Source of the DNA: Flagellimonas sp. MMG031
Lineage (GTDB): Bacteria; Bacteroidota; Bacteroidia; Flavobacteriales; Flavobacteriaceae
Direction of reading: 5' to 3'
NCBI RefSeq assembly: GCF_040112705.1
Contig: NZ_CP157804.1
Location: 374,501-438,500, forward strand
DNA length: 64,000 nucleotides
Made by a program: the position numbers and the translations under genes. Below, piece after piece: positions 54,401 to 62,775 of this stretch. The notes under the pieces were generated by a model. It was not told where the DNA came from. It saw nothing but the letters and a program-made list of their open reading frames with translations, and searched no databases. Every line of letters starts with the position of its first letter. The first letter of the stretch is position 1.

Positions 54401-54431
54401 AAGGCTCGGGGTTTCCGAGCCTTTATTTTTT
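54401..54431 (+). terminator. Intrinsic terminator after the helical-repeat lipoprotein gene
   Basis: A 9-bp perfect stem, AAGGCTCGG at 54401-54409 and CCGAGCCTT at 54415-54423, loop of five bases, followed by TATTTTTT. It also lies directly at the 3' end of the convergent TonB receptor gene and may serve both. Confidence 0.9.
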
Positions 54432-56851
54432 CAGAAAACGTAACCCAATCCCAAGATCAGGTTGGTTCCCGGTGCAACGATGCCAGACGAATAGGTCCGG
54501 TATCGCTGGTTGGTCATGTTTTCCAAACTTACGGAAGCTTTCAAGGCATTGGTAATCTGATATTGCGATCTAAAATTAAGGGTATACCAAGATGGTGAAT
54601 AAGGGTTTCCGTTGGCATCACTTGCGTAAATAAAGGTTTTGCTCTGTTCAGACAGGGCCAAATCATCATTGCTGATTTCTCCATTGTAATTGACAAACAC
54701 ATCGGCTTTCAATTTTTGGTTTTCCCAAATTAAATGGACGTCCCCAAAGGTAGGGGCGGCATGTCGCGATGGGCTGTCGGTACCGTCGTCATCCTCTTCC
54801 ACGCCTTCCGTCAAAGTAAGGTTTGAAACCAACGAGAAGTGTTCATTGAAAAAGGCTTCCAATCCAAATTCAAAACCATATACATAGGCCTTGGCTGCAT
54901 TTTGGATGGCCTGCACATTGCTTGGTTCGCCGTTGTATTCGATTTCGGTTTGACCGCCAAAGGAAAAATCCCTTCGTACCAAGGCATCCACCAAATAGGT
55001 ATAATAGGCTGCGCCTTTCAAAACCAAAATATTATTAAAGTTTTTTCGGAGTCCCAGTTCCCCATTATAGGCATATTCTGGCTCCAAATCGGGATTGGGG
55101 ACTACCACGGAACCCGGCTCGGAATCGAAGATTTTTCCAATATCGTCAATATTCGGGGCCCTAAATCCGGTAGATCCATTTAAAGTTACTTGTAAATCTT
55201 CACGCGGGAACCAACTCATACCCAAACTTCCAGTTAAGGCACCGGTAACAATATCCGCCTTGTCAAAAGGAAATGGGTAAAATGTGGTATCGAAAGTGGC
55301 ATCGACCCAAACCTGACTATAGCGTATCCCGGATAAGAGGGAAAGATTGGGCTTTAGGCGGTATTCTCCATTCACGTAACCGGCCAAGGTCTGCCAAGTG
55401 GACCCATCTGGATATCTGGATGCTGTTTCCTGTACTTCGTTGGTTTCTATGTTTCTAACGCTTCCTACGGAGTTGACCTTATTGAATACGTATTCGGCGC
55501 CATAATATAAATTGAGGGCACCAATTTTTTTGTTTTCAAAATCCAAGTTAACGGACAAGGCATCCACTTTTTCCTTTGTTGAGTAAAGTTCTGGATCTTG
55601 AAAACCCCTATCATTTCGGCTCTCCTCAAAAAACTGATAGGCGGTGGTTAGTTTGACCCCATCGTAAAACTTGTTCTTTCCTTTTCGGGTTACCTGAAAA
55701 TTTCCCATGAACCATTTTTGGGGACCATAATACCACTCGGCCGAGCGAAGGCCCTCTCCATCCCTACTTGGCCGAATCAACCTGTCATATCTATCATAAT
55801 CAGAGGTTTCGGAATAGTACAATCCCAAATCATAGTTCCAAGTGCTATTGGGCTTGTAGGTAAACTTTTGAAGGAAATTGACCTGATCATAGCCGGAACT
55901 GACCTGCTTTTTGGGGTCCTCATTGGCCACCAGCACATCGGTTCCATTCTGTCGTACCACATAATTGGGACGCAAATAAGAATCGGGACCATGTTCGCCC
56001 ATCTTTAAATCGTCAAAACTATTATAGGTAAAACTGGTATAGGAAGCCCATTTTTCCTTGCCCAGATTAAAATCCACATGCGCCGTGTTTTCGTTATTGG
56101 CTGATGAATAGCGGTAATCGATATTTCCTGAAAGAGCCAAACTATCCGTAAAGGAAAAACGGGGTTGTTGGGTATAAAAATTCATGACGCCACCAATGGC
56201 ATCGCTACCATAGATCACGGAACCGGGACCAAAGGTCACCTCCGTTTTTTTGATGGTGAAAGGGTCGATGGATATCACATTTTGAAGATTCCCTCCCCTA
56301 AAAATGGCATTGTTCATGCGAACCCCATCTACCGAAAGCAAAATACGGTTGGTGGCAAAACCCCGAATCATAGGGCTACCTCCACCCAATTGGCTCTTTT
56401 GTACAAAGATTTTTCCGCTATTTTGTAAGAGGTCCGCTGAAGTTTGAGGCGTTCCAAAAGCAATGTTACGCGCATCGATGGTCTCTACCTTTTGGGGAAT
56501 ATCCTTTTTCTGCTGTTCCCATTTGGAAACGGACATGACCACTTCTTGAAGTTCCTCCGTCTTTAAGTTCAGGTAAACACGGTAACCACGACGTTCTATT
56601 TGGGCCTTTGTTGAAGTGTACGTCTGATAGCTGATATGCTTGAAGGTAATCTTTTCATCCAAATCAAAAATGGCAAGGTTGGCTTTTCCATCTACATCGG
56701 TTATAGTCGATTTGCTCTGATCTTTATTGAAAATGGCAATATTGTCCACAGGAACACCATTATCGGCATCCAACACAGTTACGTCTTGGGCATAAAAAAT
56801 ATGAGCGAACAAGAAAAGAACTAGGGTAAAGGTTGATTTTAGGTGTGGCAT
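54431..56851 (-). CDS. TonB-dependent receptor (haem/colicin-receptor-like)
   Basis: An 806-residue outer-membrane receptor. Signal peptide to about HIFYAQD, then a short carboxypeptidase-like domain (about 22-100: VTVLDADNGVPVDNIAIFNK, ISYQTYTSTKAQIE), a plug (about 115-235) with GGGSPMIRGFATNRILLSVDGVRMNN, TEVTFGPGSVIYGSDAIGGVMNF, and the barrel ending NLILGLGYVF. The plug resembles receptors of the BtuB/CirA/haemin group, so metal chelate or haem uptake is a fair guess. Its ATG lies 2 bp after the recO stop, so expression is tied to recO. Confidence 0.9.
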   Translation of the reverse strand: MPHLKSTFTLVLFLFAHIFYAQDVTVLDADNGVPVDNIAIFNKDQSKSTITDVDGKANLAIFDLDEKITFKHISYQTYTSTKAQIERRGYRVYLNLKTEELQEVVMSVSKWEQQKKDIPQKVETIDARNIAFGTPQTSADLLQNSGKIFVQKSQLGGGSPMIRGFATNRILLSVDGVRMNNAIFRGGNLQNVISIDPFTIKKTEVTFGPGSVIYGSDAIGGVMNFYTQQPRFSFTDSLALSGNIDYRYSSANNENTAHVDFNLGKEKWASYTSFTYNSFDDLKMGEHGPDSYLRPNYVVRQNGTDVLVANEDPKKQVSSGYDQVNFLQKFTYKPNSTWNYDLGLYYSETSDYDRYDRLIRPSRDGEGLRSAEWYYGPQKWFMGNFQVTRKGKNKFYDGVKLTTAYQFFEESRNDRGFQDPELYSTKEKVDALSVNLDFENKKIGALNLYYGAEYVFNKVNSVGSVRNIETNEVQETASRYPDGSTWQTLAGYVNGEYRLKPNLSLLSGIRYSQVWVDATFDTTFYPFPFDKADIVTGALTGSLGMSWFPREDLQVTLNGSTGFRAPNIDDIGKIFDSEPGSVVVPNPDLEPEYAYNGELGLRKNFNNILVLKGAAYYTYLVDALVRRDFSFGGQTEIEYNGEPSNVQAIQNAAKAYVYGFEFGLEAFFNEHFSLVSNLTLTEGVEEDDDGTDSPSRHAAPTFGDVHLIWENQKLKADVFVNYNGEISNDDLALSEQSKTFIYASDANGNPYSPSWYTLNFRSQYQITNALKASVSLENMTNQRYRTYSSGIVAPGTNLILGLGYVF

Positions 56852-56853
56852 TT

Positions 56854-57573
56854 TTACGAAAAAACGGCATTTAATACGGCGAGGGACTTTGGTTCGCGGA
56901 ATCCATGCACGTGCAATCGGTAATATTGGATCATTGTTTTCAAGAGTTCCCGCCTGTTTGACTTAGTTAGTTGTATTCTTTGTAATGTATCAAAATTCGT
57001 GCCCAAAAACTTCTTGAAATGCTCCAGATTTTCATTCTGAATCAAGGGGTTAAGTGAAGGGGTTTCGCAGAAGCTACCCTCCAAAAGGTCGAAAAAAGGC
57101 GAGTTTTGGTCTGAGGTATCCGGATAAAAACCCAAATATTTGGTAAGATTCAGCAAAAAGAGAATATGAAAGTTGGGCGAGAGCTGATGAACGTCCATCC
57201 ATTGCAAGGCGTATTCCAAATAATTGAAAAGACCTTCGTCCTGCTCCTGTTCCTGAATGCTATTACCGAGCATTTCCGCCAAAAAAAGCACCACACTGTT
57301 TTTCACCACATCGGTATGCATAGTGCGATAGGGCACCGAAACCTTAACATCGCGCAAACTTTCCAAGCTGCCTTTGTTCCTGTGGTTGGCCACAATTTCC
57401 AGTTGTGTCAAAGGCATAAAATAAGCCGCTCGAATCTTTGCTTTTTTGGAGGCTAGCACCCCTTTGAGCAAATACGACTTTACACCGTCCGATTGTGTGA
57501 ATGCACGAACAATGAGACTGGTGTCCCCATATTTTAGTGTAGATAGCACAATGGCTTTGGTTGTGATTTGCAT
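56854..57573 (-). CDS. recO: DNA repair protein RecO
   Basis: The recombination mediator that, with RecR, loads RecA on single-stranded DNA. The 239-residue protein has the N-terminal OB-fold (MQITTKAIVLSTLKYGDTSLIVRAFTQSDG, LKGVLASKKAKIRAAYFMPLTQLEIV) and an alpha-helical C-terminal half (LNLTKYLGFYPDTSD). The start at 57573 is canonical for RecO, yet it lies only 8 bp after the T-run of a strong hairpin that terminates gdhA transcripts. The TonB receptor gene follows after 2 bp. Transcription must come from a promoter overlapping the hairpin or by readthrough. Confidence 0.95.
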   Translation of the reverse strand: MQITTKAIVLSTLKYGDTSLIVRAFTQSDGVKSYLLKGVLASKKAKIRAAYFMPLTQLEIVANHRNKGSLESLRDVKVSVPYRTMHTDVVKNSVVLFLAEMLGNSIQEQEQDEGLFNYLEYALQWMDVHQLSPNFHILFLLNLTKYLGFYPDTSDQNSPFFDLLEGSFCETPSLNPLIQNENLEHFKKFLGTNFDTLQRIQLTKSNRRELLKTMIQYYRLHVHGFREPKSLAVLNAVFS

Positions 57574-57581
57574 GGACCAAT

Positions 57582-57632
57582 AAAAAAGCAGTTACCAGAA
57601 GTGTAAATGTAACCACTCCTTCCGGTAACTGC
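57582..57632 (-). terminator. Intrinsic terminator between gdhA and recO
   Basis: The stem GCAGTTACC (57588-57596) / GGTAACTGC (57624-57632) is extended, after one mismatch, by GAAG (57598-57601) / CTTC (57619-57622). Six T follow on the minus strand (57582-57587). The end is 8 bp from the recO start codon. Confidence 0.88.
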
Positions 57633-57639
57633 CAACCAA

Positions 57640-57658
57640 AAACCATTCGCGATGGTTT
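57640..57658 (-). terminator. Small hairpin directly after gdhA stop
   Basis: AAACCAT (57640-57646) and ATGGTTT (57652-57658) form a 7-bp stem with a 5-base loop, 4 bp after the gdhA stop. No real T-run follows, so it probably helps the stronger terminator just downstream. Confidence 0.5.
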
Positions 57659-57662
57659 ATAT

Positions 57663-59018
57663 TTAGATCACGCCTTGGGCCAACATGGCATCGGCCACTT
57701 TTACAAAGCCGGCAATGTTCGCTCCTTTTACGTAATTACAGTATCCATTTTCCTCTTGTCCGTATTGTACACAGGCATCATGAATGTCGGACATGATTCC
57801 TTTCAATCGCTTGTCCACCTCTTCCCTGGTCCAGCTGATACGCAACGAGTTCTGGCTCATCTCCAATCCAGAAGTGGCCACACCACCCGCGTTGGATGCT
57901 TTACCAGGCGCGAACAAAATCTCCGCATCGTGGAACGCATGTATCGCTTCTGGGGTCGAAGGCATGTTGGCTCCTTCGGCCACCGCGATACATCCATTTT
58001 TGATTAAAGTTTTGGCGTCGTCTCCGTTCAGTTCATTTTGGGTAGCACATGGCAATGCGATATCGCAGGCTACTTTCCAAGGCGTTTCTCCTTTGTGGAA
58101 TTCTGCGGATGGATATTTATCAACATACTCGGAGATTCTACCTCGTTTGTTGTTCTTCAGGTCCATCACAAAAGCCAATTTTTCCTCGTTGATACCGTCC
58201 TTGTCGTAAATGTAACCTCCAGAATCGGAAAGCGTTAGGACAGTTCCTCCCAAATGCAATACTTTTTCTGCAGCATATTGGGCCACGTTACCAGAACCTG
58301 AAATCACAACTTTCTTGCCTTCAAAGGTTTCGTTCTTGGTTTTTAGCATGCTGTCGGCAAAGTATACGGTTCCGTAACCTGTTGCCTCGGGACGAATCAA
58401 CGAACCTCCCCAAGAAAGACCTTTACCGGTCAATACCCCGGTGAATTCATTTCGTATTTTCTTGTACATCCCAAAAAGGAAACCAATTTCACGGGCACCT
58501 ACACCGATATCTCCTGCGGGAATATCCGTGTTAGGACCAATGTGTCGGCACAGCTCGGTCATAAACGCATGGCAAAAACGCATGATCTCATCGTCGGATT
58601 TACCTTTTGGGTCAAAATCGGAACCTCCTTTACCACCTCCCATGGGAAGAGTGGTCAAACTATTTTTGAACACCTGCTCAAAAGCCAGGAACTTAAGCAC
58701 GCTGGCATTTACGGTAGGGTGAAAGCGCAGACCTCCTTTGTACGGTCCGATGGCTGAGTTCATTTGAATACGGTAGCCACGGTTGACGTGGATTTCTCCG
58801 TTATCATCGACCCAAGCCACACGGAACGAAATCAATCGCTCTGGCTCCACCATTCTCAACAGAATGTTTTTACCATGATAAATGTCGTGCTGAACAATAT
58901 AAGGTATCACAGTTTCAGCTACCTCTTGCACGGCTTGGATGAATTCGGGCTCATGTCCATTTCTGGAAATCACCTCATCCATAAACACTTTTACTTTATC
59001 TTCTATTTTTTCTTCCAT
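57663..59018 (-). CDS. gdhA: NADP-specific glutamate dehydrogenase
   Basis: Assimilates ammonium by reductive amination of 2-oxoglutarate, 451 residues (hexameric small type). The substrate site is in GPYKGGLRFHPTVNASVLKFLAFEQ, with the catalytic Lys in PMGGGKGGSDFDPKGKSD; the Rossmann domain is VVISGSGNVAQYAAEKV; and EGANMPSTPEAIHAF and GVATSGLEMSQNS follow. This is the E. coli GdhA type, usually NADPH-dependent. A -7 box lies upstream at 59089-59096 and two hairpins lie downstream. Confidence 0.97.
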   Translation of the reverse strand: MEEKIEDKVKVFMDEVISRNGHEPEFIQAVQEVAETVIPYIVQHDIYHGKNILLRMVEPERLISFRVAWVDDNGEIHVNRGYRIQMNSAIGPYKGGLRFHPTVNASVLKFLAFEQVFKNSLTTLPMGGGKGGSDFDPKGKSDDEIMRFCHAFMTELCRHIGPNTDIPAGDIGVGAREIGFLFGMYKKIRNEFTGVLTGKGLSWGGSLIRPEATGYGTVYFADSMLKTKNETFEGKKVVISGSGNVAQYAAEKVLHLGGTVLTLSDSGGYIYDKDGINEEKLAFVMDLKNNKRGRISEYVDKYPSAEFHKGETPWKVACDIALPCATQNELNGDDAKTLIKNGCIAVAEGANMPSTPEAIHAFHDAEILFAPGKASNAGGVATSGLEMSQNSLRISWTREEVDKRLKGIMSDIHDACVQYGQEENGYCNYVKGANIAGFVKVADAMLAQGVI

Positions 59019-59088
59019 ATAAAGGCTAGGATTAGTTGTCTTTCCGCTAAACGAAAAGCACTATTTTATAGATTTATGAATTTGAAGG

Positions 59089-59096
59089 CAAAATTA
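59089..59096 (-). promoter_or_regulatory. Candidate -7 box for gdhA
   Basis: The minus strand reads TAATTTTG, an exact TAnnTTTG match 71 bases upstream of the gdhA ATG, leaving a leader of about 60 nucleotides. It lies in a very AT-rich 129-bp gap, which weakens the case. Confidence 0.35.
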
Positions 59097-59147
59097 TGGT
59101 ATTTCAATAATTTGAATATTTATTTTTTATAAATTTTTCAAAAAATA

Positions 59148-60302
59148 TTATTTCAAGGCTTGCTCTAGATCCGCAATCAAATCTTCTACATCTTCAATGC
59201 CCACGCTCAACCTGATGAGCGCATCCACAACACCCTTTTTTTCACGCTCTTCCTTTGGAATGCTTCCGTGCGACATGCTTGCAGGATGCCCCACCAAACT
59301 TTCCACACCGCCCAACGATTCGGCCAAGGTGAATATTCTAAGTTTTTCTACAATTTGTATAGCATCCTCATATTTTCCTCCTTTGGGCACAAAGGAAATC
59401 ATGCCCCCAAAACCGGACATTTGCGCTTTGGCCACTTTATGCTGCGGGTGATGTTCAAAGCCTGGCCAGTATACGGTATCGATTTTAGGATGATTCTCCA
59501 AATAATGGGCCACCAATTCCCCGTTTTCGCAATGTCGTTGCATGCGCACATGCAGCGTTTTGATCCCCCGTAAGGTCAAGAAACTATCCATGGGCCCACA
59601 AATGGCACCACTTGATTTTTGAACAAAATAGAGTCGGTCCGCCAAGGTTTTCTCATTGACTACCAGTGCCCCGACCACCACATCGCTATGGCCTGCCAAA
59701 TATTTGGTGGCGGAATGCATCACTATATCAGCTCCAAGCTCCAAAGGACGTTGCAGGTAAGGTGTAGCAAAGGTGTTATCTACCGCCAAGAGCAGCTTGT
59801 TGGCCTTGGTGATTTCCGAAACCTCCTTGATATCCACAATATTCATCAGTGGATTGGTGGGGGTTTCTACCCAAATCAACTTGGTTTTGGCATTGATGTG
59901 CGAGGACAATTCATCCATGTCAACCATGTCCGAAAACCAAAATTTGATGCCAAATTTCTCATAGATTCCCTTGAACAAGCGATAACTGCCCCCATAAAGG
60001 TCGCTGGTACAAATCACCTCATCGCCGGGCTCCAAAAGCTTCATCACCGCGTCAATGGCCGCCATTCCACTTCCAAAAGCCATTCCAAACTTACCGTTTT
60101 CCAGGCTCGCCACTGCATTCTCCAGAGCAGTTCGTGTTGGGTTGGCCCCTCTTGAATATTCGTATCCTTTATGACCTCCTGGTGTGGGTTGTGCATAGGT
60201 GGACGTTTGATAAATCGGCGGCATCACAGCACCATACGCAGCATCTGGTTGCTGCCCACCGTGAATGGCCTTGCTATTGAACTTTAATTCTTTTATGCCC
60301 AT
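59148..60302 (-). CDS. Trans-sulfuration PLP enzyme (cystathionine gamma-synthase/lyase type)
   Basis: A PLP-dependent enzyme of the Cys/Met metabolism family, 384 residues from the ATG at 60302 (MGIKELKFNSKAIHGGQ); an upstream in-frame ATG at 60323 overlaps the promoter box and is not used. Family motifs: YEYSRGANPTRTALENAVA, FGSGMAAIDAV, the PLP-binding Lys in MHSATKYLAGHSDVV, and SLGGVESLVGHPASMSH. Such enzymes act as cystathionine gamma-synthase, gamma-lyase or beta-lyase; sequence reading alone does not choose, so no symbol is given. Confidence 0.93.
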   Translation of the reverse strand: MGIKELKFNSKAIHGGQQPDAAYGAVMPPIYQTSTYAQPTPGGHKGYEYSRGANPTRTALENAVASLENGKFGMAFGSGMAAIDAVMKLLEPGDEVICTSDLYGGSYRLFKGIYEKFGIKFWFSDMVDMDELSSHINAKTKLIWVETPTNPLMNIVDIKEVSEITKANKLLLAVDNTFATPYLQRPLELGADIVMHSATKYLAGHSDVVVGALVVNEKTLADRLYFVQKSSGAICGPMDSFLTLRGIKTLHVRMQRHCENGELVAHYLENHPKIDTVYWPGFEHHPQHKVAKAQMSGFGGMISFVPKGGKYEDAIQIVEKLRIFTLAESLGGVESLVGHPASMSHGSIPKEEREKKGVVDALIRLSVGIEDVEDLIADLEQALK

Positions 60303-60320
60303 GTTGCAACTATCTACATA

Positions 60321-60328
60321 CAAATGTA
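60321..60328 (-). promoter_or_regulatory. Candidate -7 box for the trans-sulfuration gene
   Basis: The minus strand reads TACATTTG, an exact TAnnTTTG match 19 bases upstream of the ATG at 60302, in the same divergent gap as a plus-strand box at 60349. Confidence 0.45.
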
Positions 60329-60348
60329 TCGTTATCTTTCCGAAGTAT

Positions 60349-60356
60349 TATTTTTG
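60349..60356 (+). promoter_or_regulatory. Candidate -7 box for the RsiV-like lipoprotein gene
   Basis: TATTTTTG matches TAnnTTTG exactly, 19 bases upstream of the ATG at 60376. It is divergent from the box for the trans-sulfuration gene, 20 bp away. Confidence 0.45.
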
Positions 60357-60375
60357 ATGACCCAAAACCTCAATC

Positions 60376-61116
60376 ATGAAAAAATATCTTGCTTGCTTGT
60401 TTTCCTTTGGCCTTTTAATCAGTTGCCAAACAGAGAGCAAACTTACCTTTGAGCCCACCGAACTGCTTGGTGAAAACTGTGCGGATTGCCCTCAAATCAT
60501 GGTTCAAATTCCAAATGCTTTGGACGGCTCCGCGGTTTCGGAAGCTATCAATAGGTCTGTTCAAGAAGAAATCATCAGTATTTTGTCGTTTACGGATGAT
60601 GAGGAAATCGATAACGTCAACAAAGCACTAGAATCTTTTACCGATAGTTACAAGGAGCTCAAGACCAAATTCCCGGACGAGGTACCATGGGAGGCCAAAA
60701 TAGAGGGCGAAGTGGTGTACGAAGATGAAAATTTGGTCACACTCAAACTGAATTCGTATTGCTTTACCGGTGGTGCACATGGCTATGCCTCCACCACCTA
60801 TCTTAATTTTGACAAAAAATCTGGAAAAGAGCTGGAAAACAACCAACTTTTTGATGATTTTGAAGGCTTTATCGAATTTGCGGAGACCCAATTCCGCAAT
60901 CAGGAAGAAATACCGCAGGACCAAAACATCAATGCTACCGGATTTATGTTCGAAGGGGACAGTTTTCATTTGCCCAACAACATCGGGTACACCACCGAGG
61001 GCCTGCAGCTCATCTATAACCAATACGAAGTGGCGTCGTATGCGGATGGCCCCATAAGCTTGGTTTTACCCTACACTGACATCAACCCCTTTTTAAAACA
61101 TAAGGTTGAACGCTGA
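60376..61116 (+). CDS. DUF4163/DUF3298 (RsiV-like) lipoprotein
   Basis: A 246-residue lipoprotein, signal MKKYLACLFSFGLLISC (lipobox Cys17). The mature part has the paired DUF4163 and DUF3298 domains: ALDGSAVSEAINRSVQEEIISIL, TLKLNSYCFTGGAHGYASTTYLNFDKKSGKEL and a DUF3298 end LQLIYNQYEVASYADGPISLVLPY. Relatives include the extracytoplasmic part of the anti-sigma factor RsiV, a lysozyme-binding protein, and periplasmic proteins of unknown role. Here no membrane anchor other than lipid is present. Convergent with a small outer-membrane protein gene. Confidence 0.9.
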   Translation: MKKYLACLFSFGLLISCQTESKLTFEPTELLGENCADCPQIMVQIPNALDGSAVSEAINRSVQEEIISILSFTDDEEIDNVNKALESFTDSYKELKTKFPDEVPWEAKIEGEVVYEDENLVTLKLNSYCFTGGAHGYASTTYLNFDKKSGKELENNQLFDDFEGFIEFAETQFRNQEEIPQDQNINATGFMFEGDSFHLPNNIGYTTEGLQLIYNQYEVASYADGPISLVLPYTDINPFLKHKVER

Positions 61117-61131
61117 TCGCTTTTCCTGATA

Positions 61132-61683
61132 TCATTTAAAATAATAACGGAGCCCGGCACCCAACAAGAGCGTGGTATCATTCAGGTCGCTATTGAAATG
61201 ATAATATCCGTTGATGGGAACAATCAAAGAAAACGCATCTGAAACAAAGAAGTCCATTTCAAACGAAGCGTAGGCACCATAGATAAAACTGCTTTCTGCC
61301 TCAACGGCATCAAAGGGGAATTCGGTCTCCCCATTGTTGATGTGCTTGTATCCTACGGATGGCCCACCTCCAAAATAAAAGGAAATACCCCGATTGGGAG
61401 AGGTCAACACCGTTGTAAAATATCCTAGATTGAACCAATAGTCGTTATACGGGAACTCTACCCCGGCATTGGGCCTTTCTTTGGAAAAGGTGGCCACTAG
61501 GGATACCTGAACAAAATCTGTATCATTGTGGTAGTGGTTCGAATTGAGCTGAATACCGTAACCATCGGTCTTGTAGGTAGGTACCGCTCCAATGGACAAG
61601 TAACTTCTTTGGGAATAGCCCTGCTCGCATACCAAGACAAACAGCATACAAAAGAGCCCCCAGCATACATGGTAGTGTTTCAT
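61132..61683 (-). CDS. Small outer-membrane beta-barrel protein
   Basis: A 183-residue exported protein with signal peptide (to about CEQGYSQR) and an eight-strand-type beta pattern: SYLSIGAVPTYKTDGYGIQL, WFNLGYFTTVLTSPNRGISFYFGGGPSVGYKHIN, FIYGAYASFEMDFFV and a terminal LLLGAGLRYYFK with the C-terminal aromatic typical of outer-membrane barrels. It resembles conjugal-transfer TraO-like and OmpW-like small barrels. Function unknown. A promoter box lies 26 bp upstream. Confidence 0.82.
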   Translation of the reverse strand: MKHYHVCWGLFCMLFVLVCEQGYSQRSYLSIGAVPTYKTDGYGIQLNSNHYHNDTDFVQVSLVATFSKERPNAGVEFPYNDYWFNLGYFTTVLTSPNRGISFYFGGGPSVGYKHINNGETEFPFDAVEAESSFIYGAYASFEMDFFVSDAFSLIVPINGYYHFNSDLNDTTLLLGAGLRYYFK

Positions 61684-61709
61684 TTGGATTAAGATTTGGG
61701 TTCTTAAAA

Positions 61710-61717
61710 CAAATATA
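61710..61717 (-). promoter_or_regulatory. Candidate -7 box for the small barrel gene
   Basis: The minus strand reads TATATTTG, an exact TAnnTTTG match 26 bases upstream of the ATG at 61683. No -33 TTG seen. Confidence 0.4.
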
Positions 61718-61767
61718 ATCGATTTCCCGAGGGTTTGTTTATGCCTTAAAAATTTCCAGACGAAAAG

Positions 61768-62232
61768 CTAGTTGCGGGCCAACGCCTTTTTCAGTGCCAA
61801 GATGGCACCAAGGTGCAATCCCTCATGGAAAACATTGAAGGACAGGGCGTCTTCGGGACTGTTCAATCCAATTTTAGGTGTAGTCATATACTCCTGAAAG
61901 TTCTTAAACTTGCCATGTTCGTAATCCAACTGAATGTGCTTTACTGTGCTGAACAAATAGGCGGAAATCTGTTCCATCTCCTTTTCGGTAGCTTCTCCAT
62001 TAGGAAAAGTACCCTTTTTATAGTTGTTGATGAGTTCTTCCTCTATGGTAAAATCCAATCCGCTCAATTTGTACAATAGCAATTGGGGCGTAACCACCAC
62101 ATGGGCGATGTTCCACCAAATGTTATTGCTAAACCCATCAGGAATCCGGAACAAATCGTCCTTGGGCGTTTTCTTTAAAAATTCGTGCAGTATCATCCTG
62201 TTTTTAAGGAGAATATCAAAGGTCTTTTCCAT
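61768..62232 (-). CDS. DinB-family protein
   Basis: A 154-residue four-helix-bundle protein of the DinB/YfiT type (metal-dependent, in some cases thiol transferase): MEKTFDILLKNRMILHEFL, FSNNIWWNIAHVVVTPQLLLYKLSG, YLFSTVKHIQLDYEHGKF and FNVFHEGLHLGAILALKKAL. Likely metal ligands are the histidines in NIAHVV, in EHGKF or VKHIQ, and in FHEGLHLG. The substrate is unknown; it is cytoplasmic. It is divergent from the ArsC-like gene across a 192-bp gap that contains an inverted repeat (62262-62290). Confidence 0.9.
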   Translation of the reverse strand: MEKTFDILLKNRMILHEFLKKTPKDDLFRIPDGFSNNIWWNIAHVVVTPQLLLYKLSGLDFTIEEELINNYKKGTFPNGEATEKEMEQISAYLFSTVKHIQLDYEHGKFKNFQEYMTTPKIGLNSPEDALSFNVFHEGLHLGAILALKKALARN

Positions 62233-62261
62233 AGCTTTTTCTATATAATCACAACGCTCGT

Positions 62262-62290
62262 TTTCGTAAAACTATGTTTTTAATACGAAA
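62262..62290. promoter_or_regulatory. Inverted repeat upstream of the DinB-like gene
   Basis: TTTCGTA (62262-62268) and TACGAAA (62284-62290) are perfect inverse copies with a 15-base AT-rich spacer, 30 bp upstream of the DinB-like ATG. It could be an operator or a weak hairpin. Confidence 0.35.
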
Positions 62291-62424
62291 CTGCCTACTC
62301 TGTTCGGAATTAAACCCCTTCTTTTCCAAATCAACAAAGCGATTAAATCCTGTTGAATTTACCTCTTTGCAATGGGATTTGTTTCATTTTTGACTTCCTT
62401 TGTCCATCCAATAATATCATTTTT

Positions 62425-62775
62425 ATGAAAAAGATTTATCATTTGGGCAGCTGTTCCACTTGCCAACGCATATTGAAGGAATTGGAGCCGTTGGACGGAG
62501 TTGAACTGCAAGAAATCAAATCAGAAGCCATTACCCCAGAACAGTTGGAACACATGGCAGCATTGAGCGGGAGCTACGAATCCCTGTTCAGCCGCAGAGC
62601 CATGCTTTTCCGCCAGCGGGGATTGCATGAAAAGGAGCTTTCCGAAAAGGATTATAAGGACTTGATCTTGGAGCACTACACCTTTTTAAAACGACCTGTA
62701 GTCTTGGTCGATGACACCATTTTCGTTGGAAATGCAAAAAAAACAGTAGAAGCCGCCAAAGCGGCACTGCATTGA
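62425..62775 (+). CDS. ArsC/Spx-family thioredoxin-fold protein
   Basis: A 116-residue arsenate-reductase-like (ArsC/YffB) protein. The start at 62425 (MKKIYHLGSCSTCQRIL) places the CxxC-like redox site Cys-Ser-Thr-Cys at 10-13, followed by ELQEIKSEAITPEQLEHM, the FSRRAMLFRQRG helix and the LKRPVVLVDDTIFVGNAKKTVEAA end with the cis-proline strand. Relatives reduce arsenate with glutaredoxin or, as Spx, bind RNA polymerase. No ars genes are nearby, so a general thiol role is possible. Its stop (TGA) overlaps the ATG of the following EamA transporter gene by one base. Confidence 0.9.
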   Translation: MKKIYHLGSCSTCQRILKELEPLDGVELQEIKSEAITPEQLEHMAALSGSYESLFSRRAMLFRQRGLHEKELSEKDYKDLILEHYTFLKRPVVLVDDTIFVGNAKKTVEAAKAALH

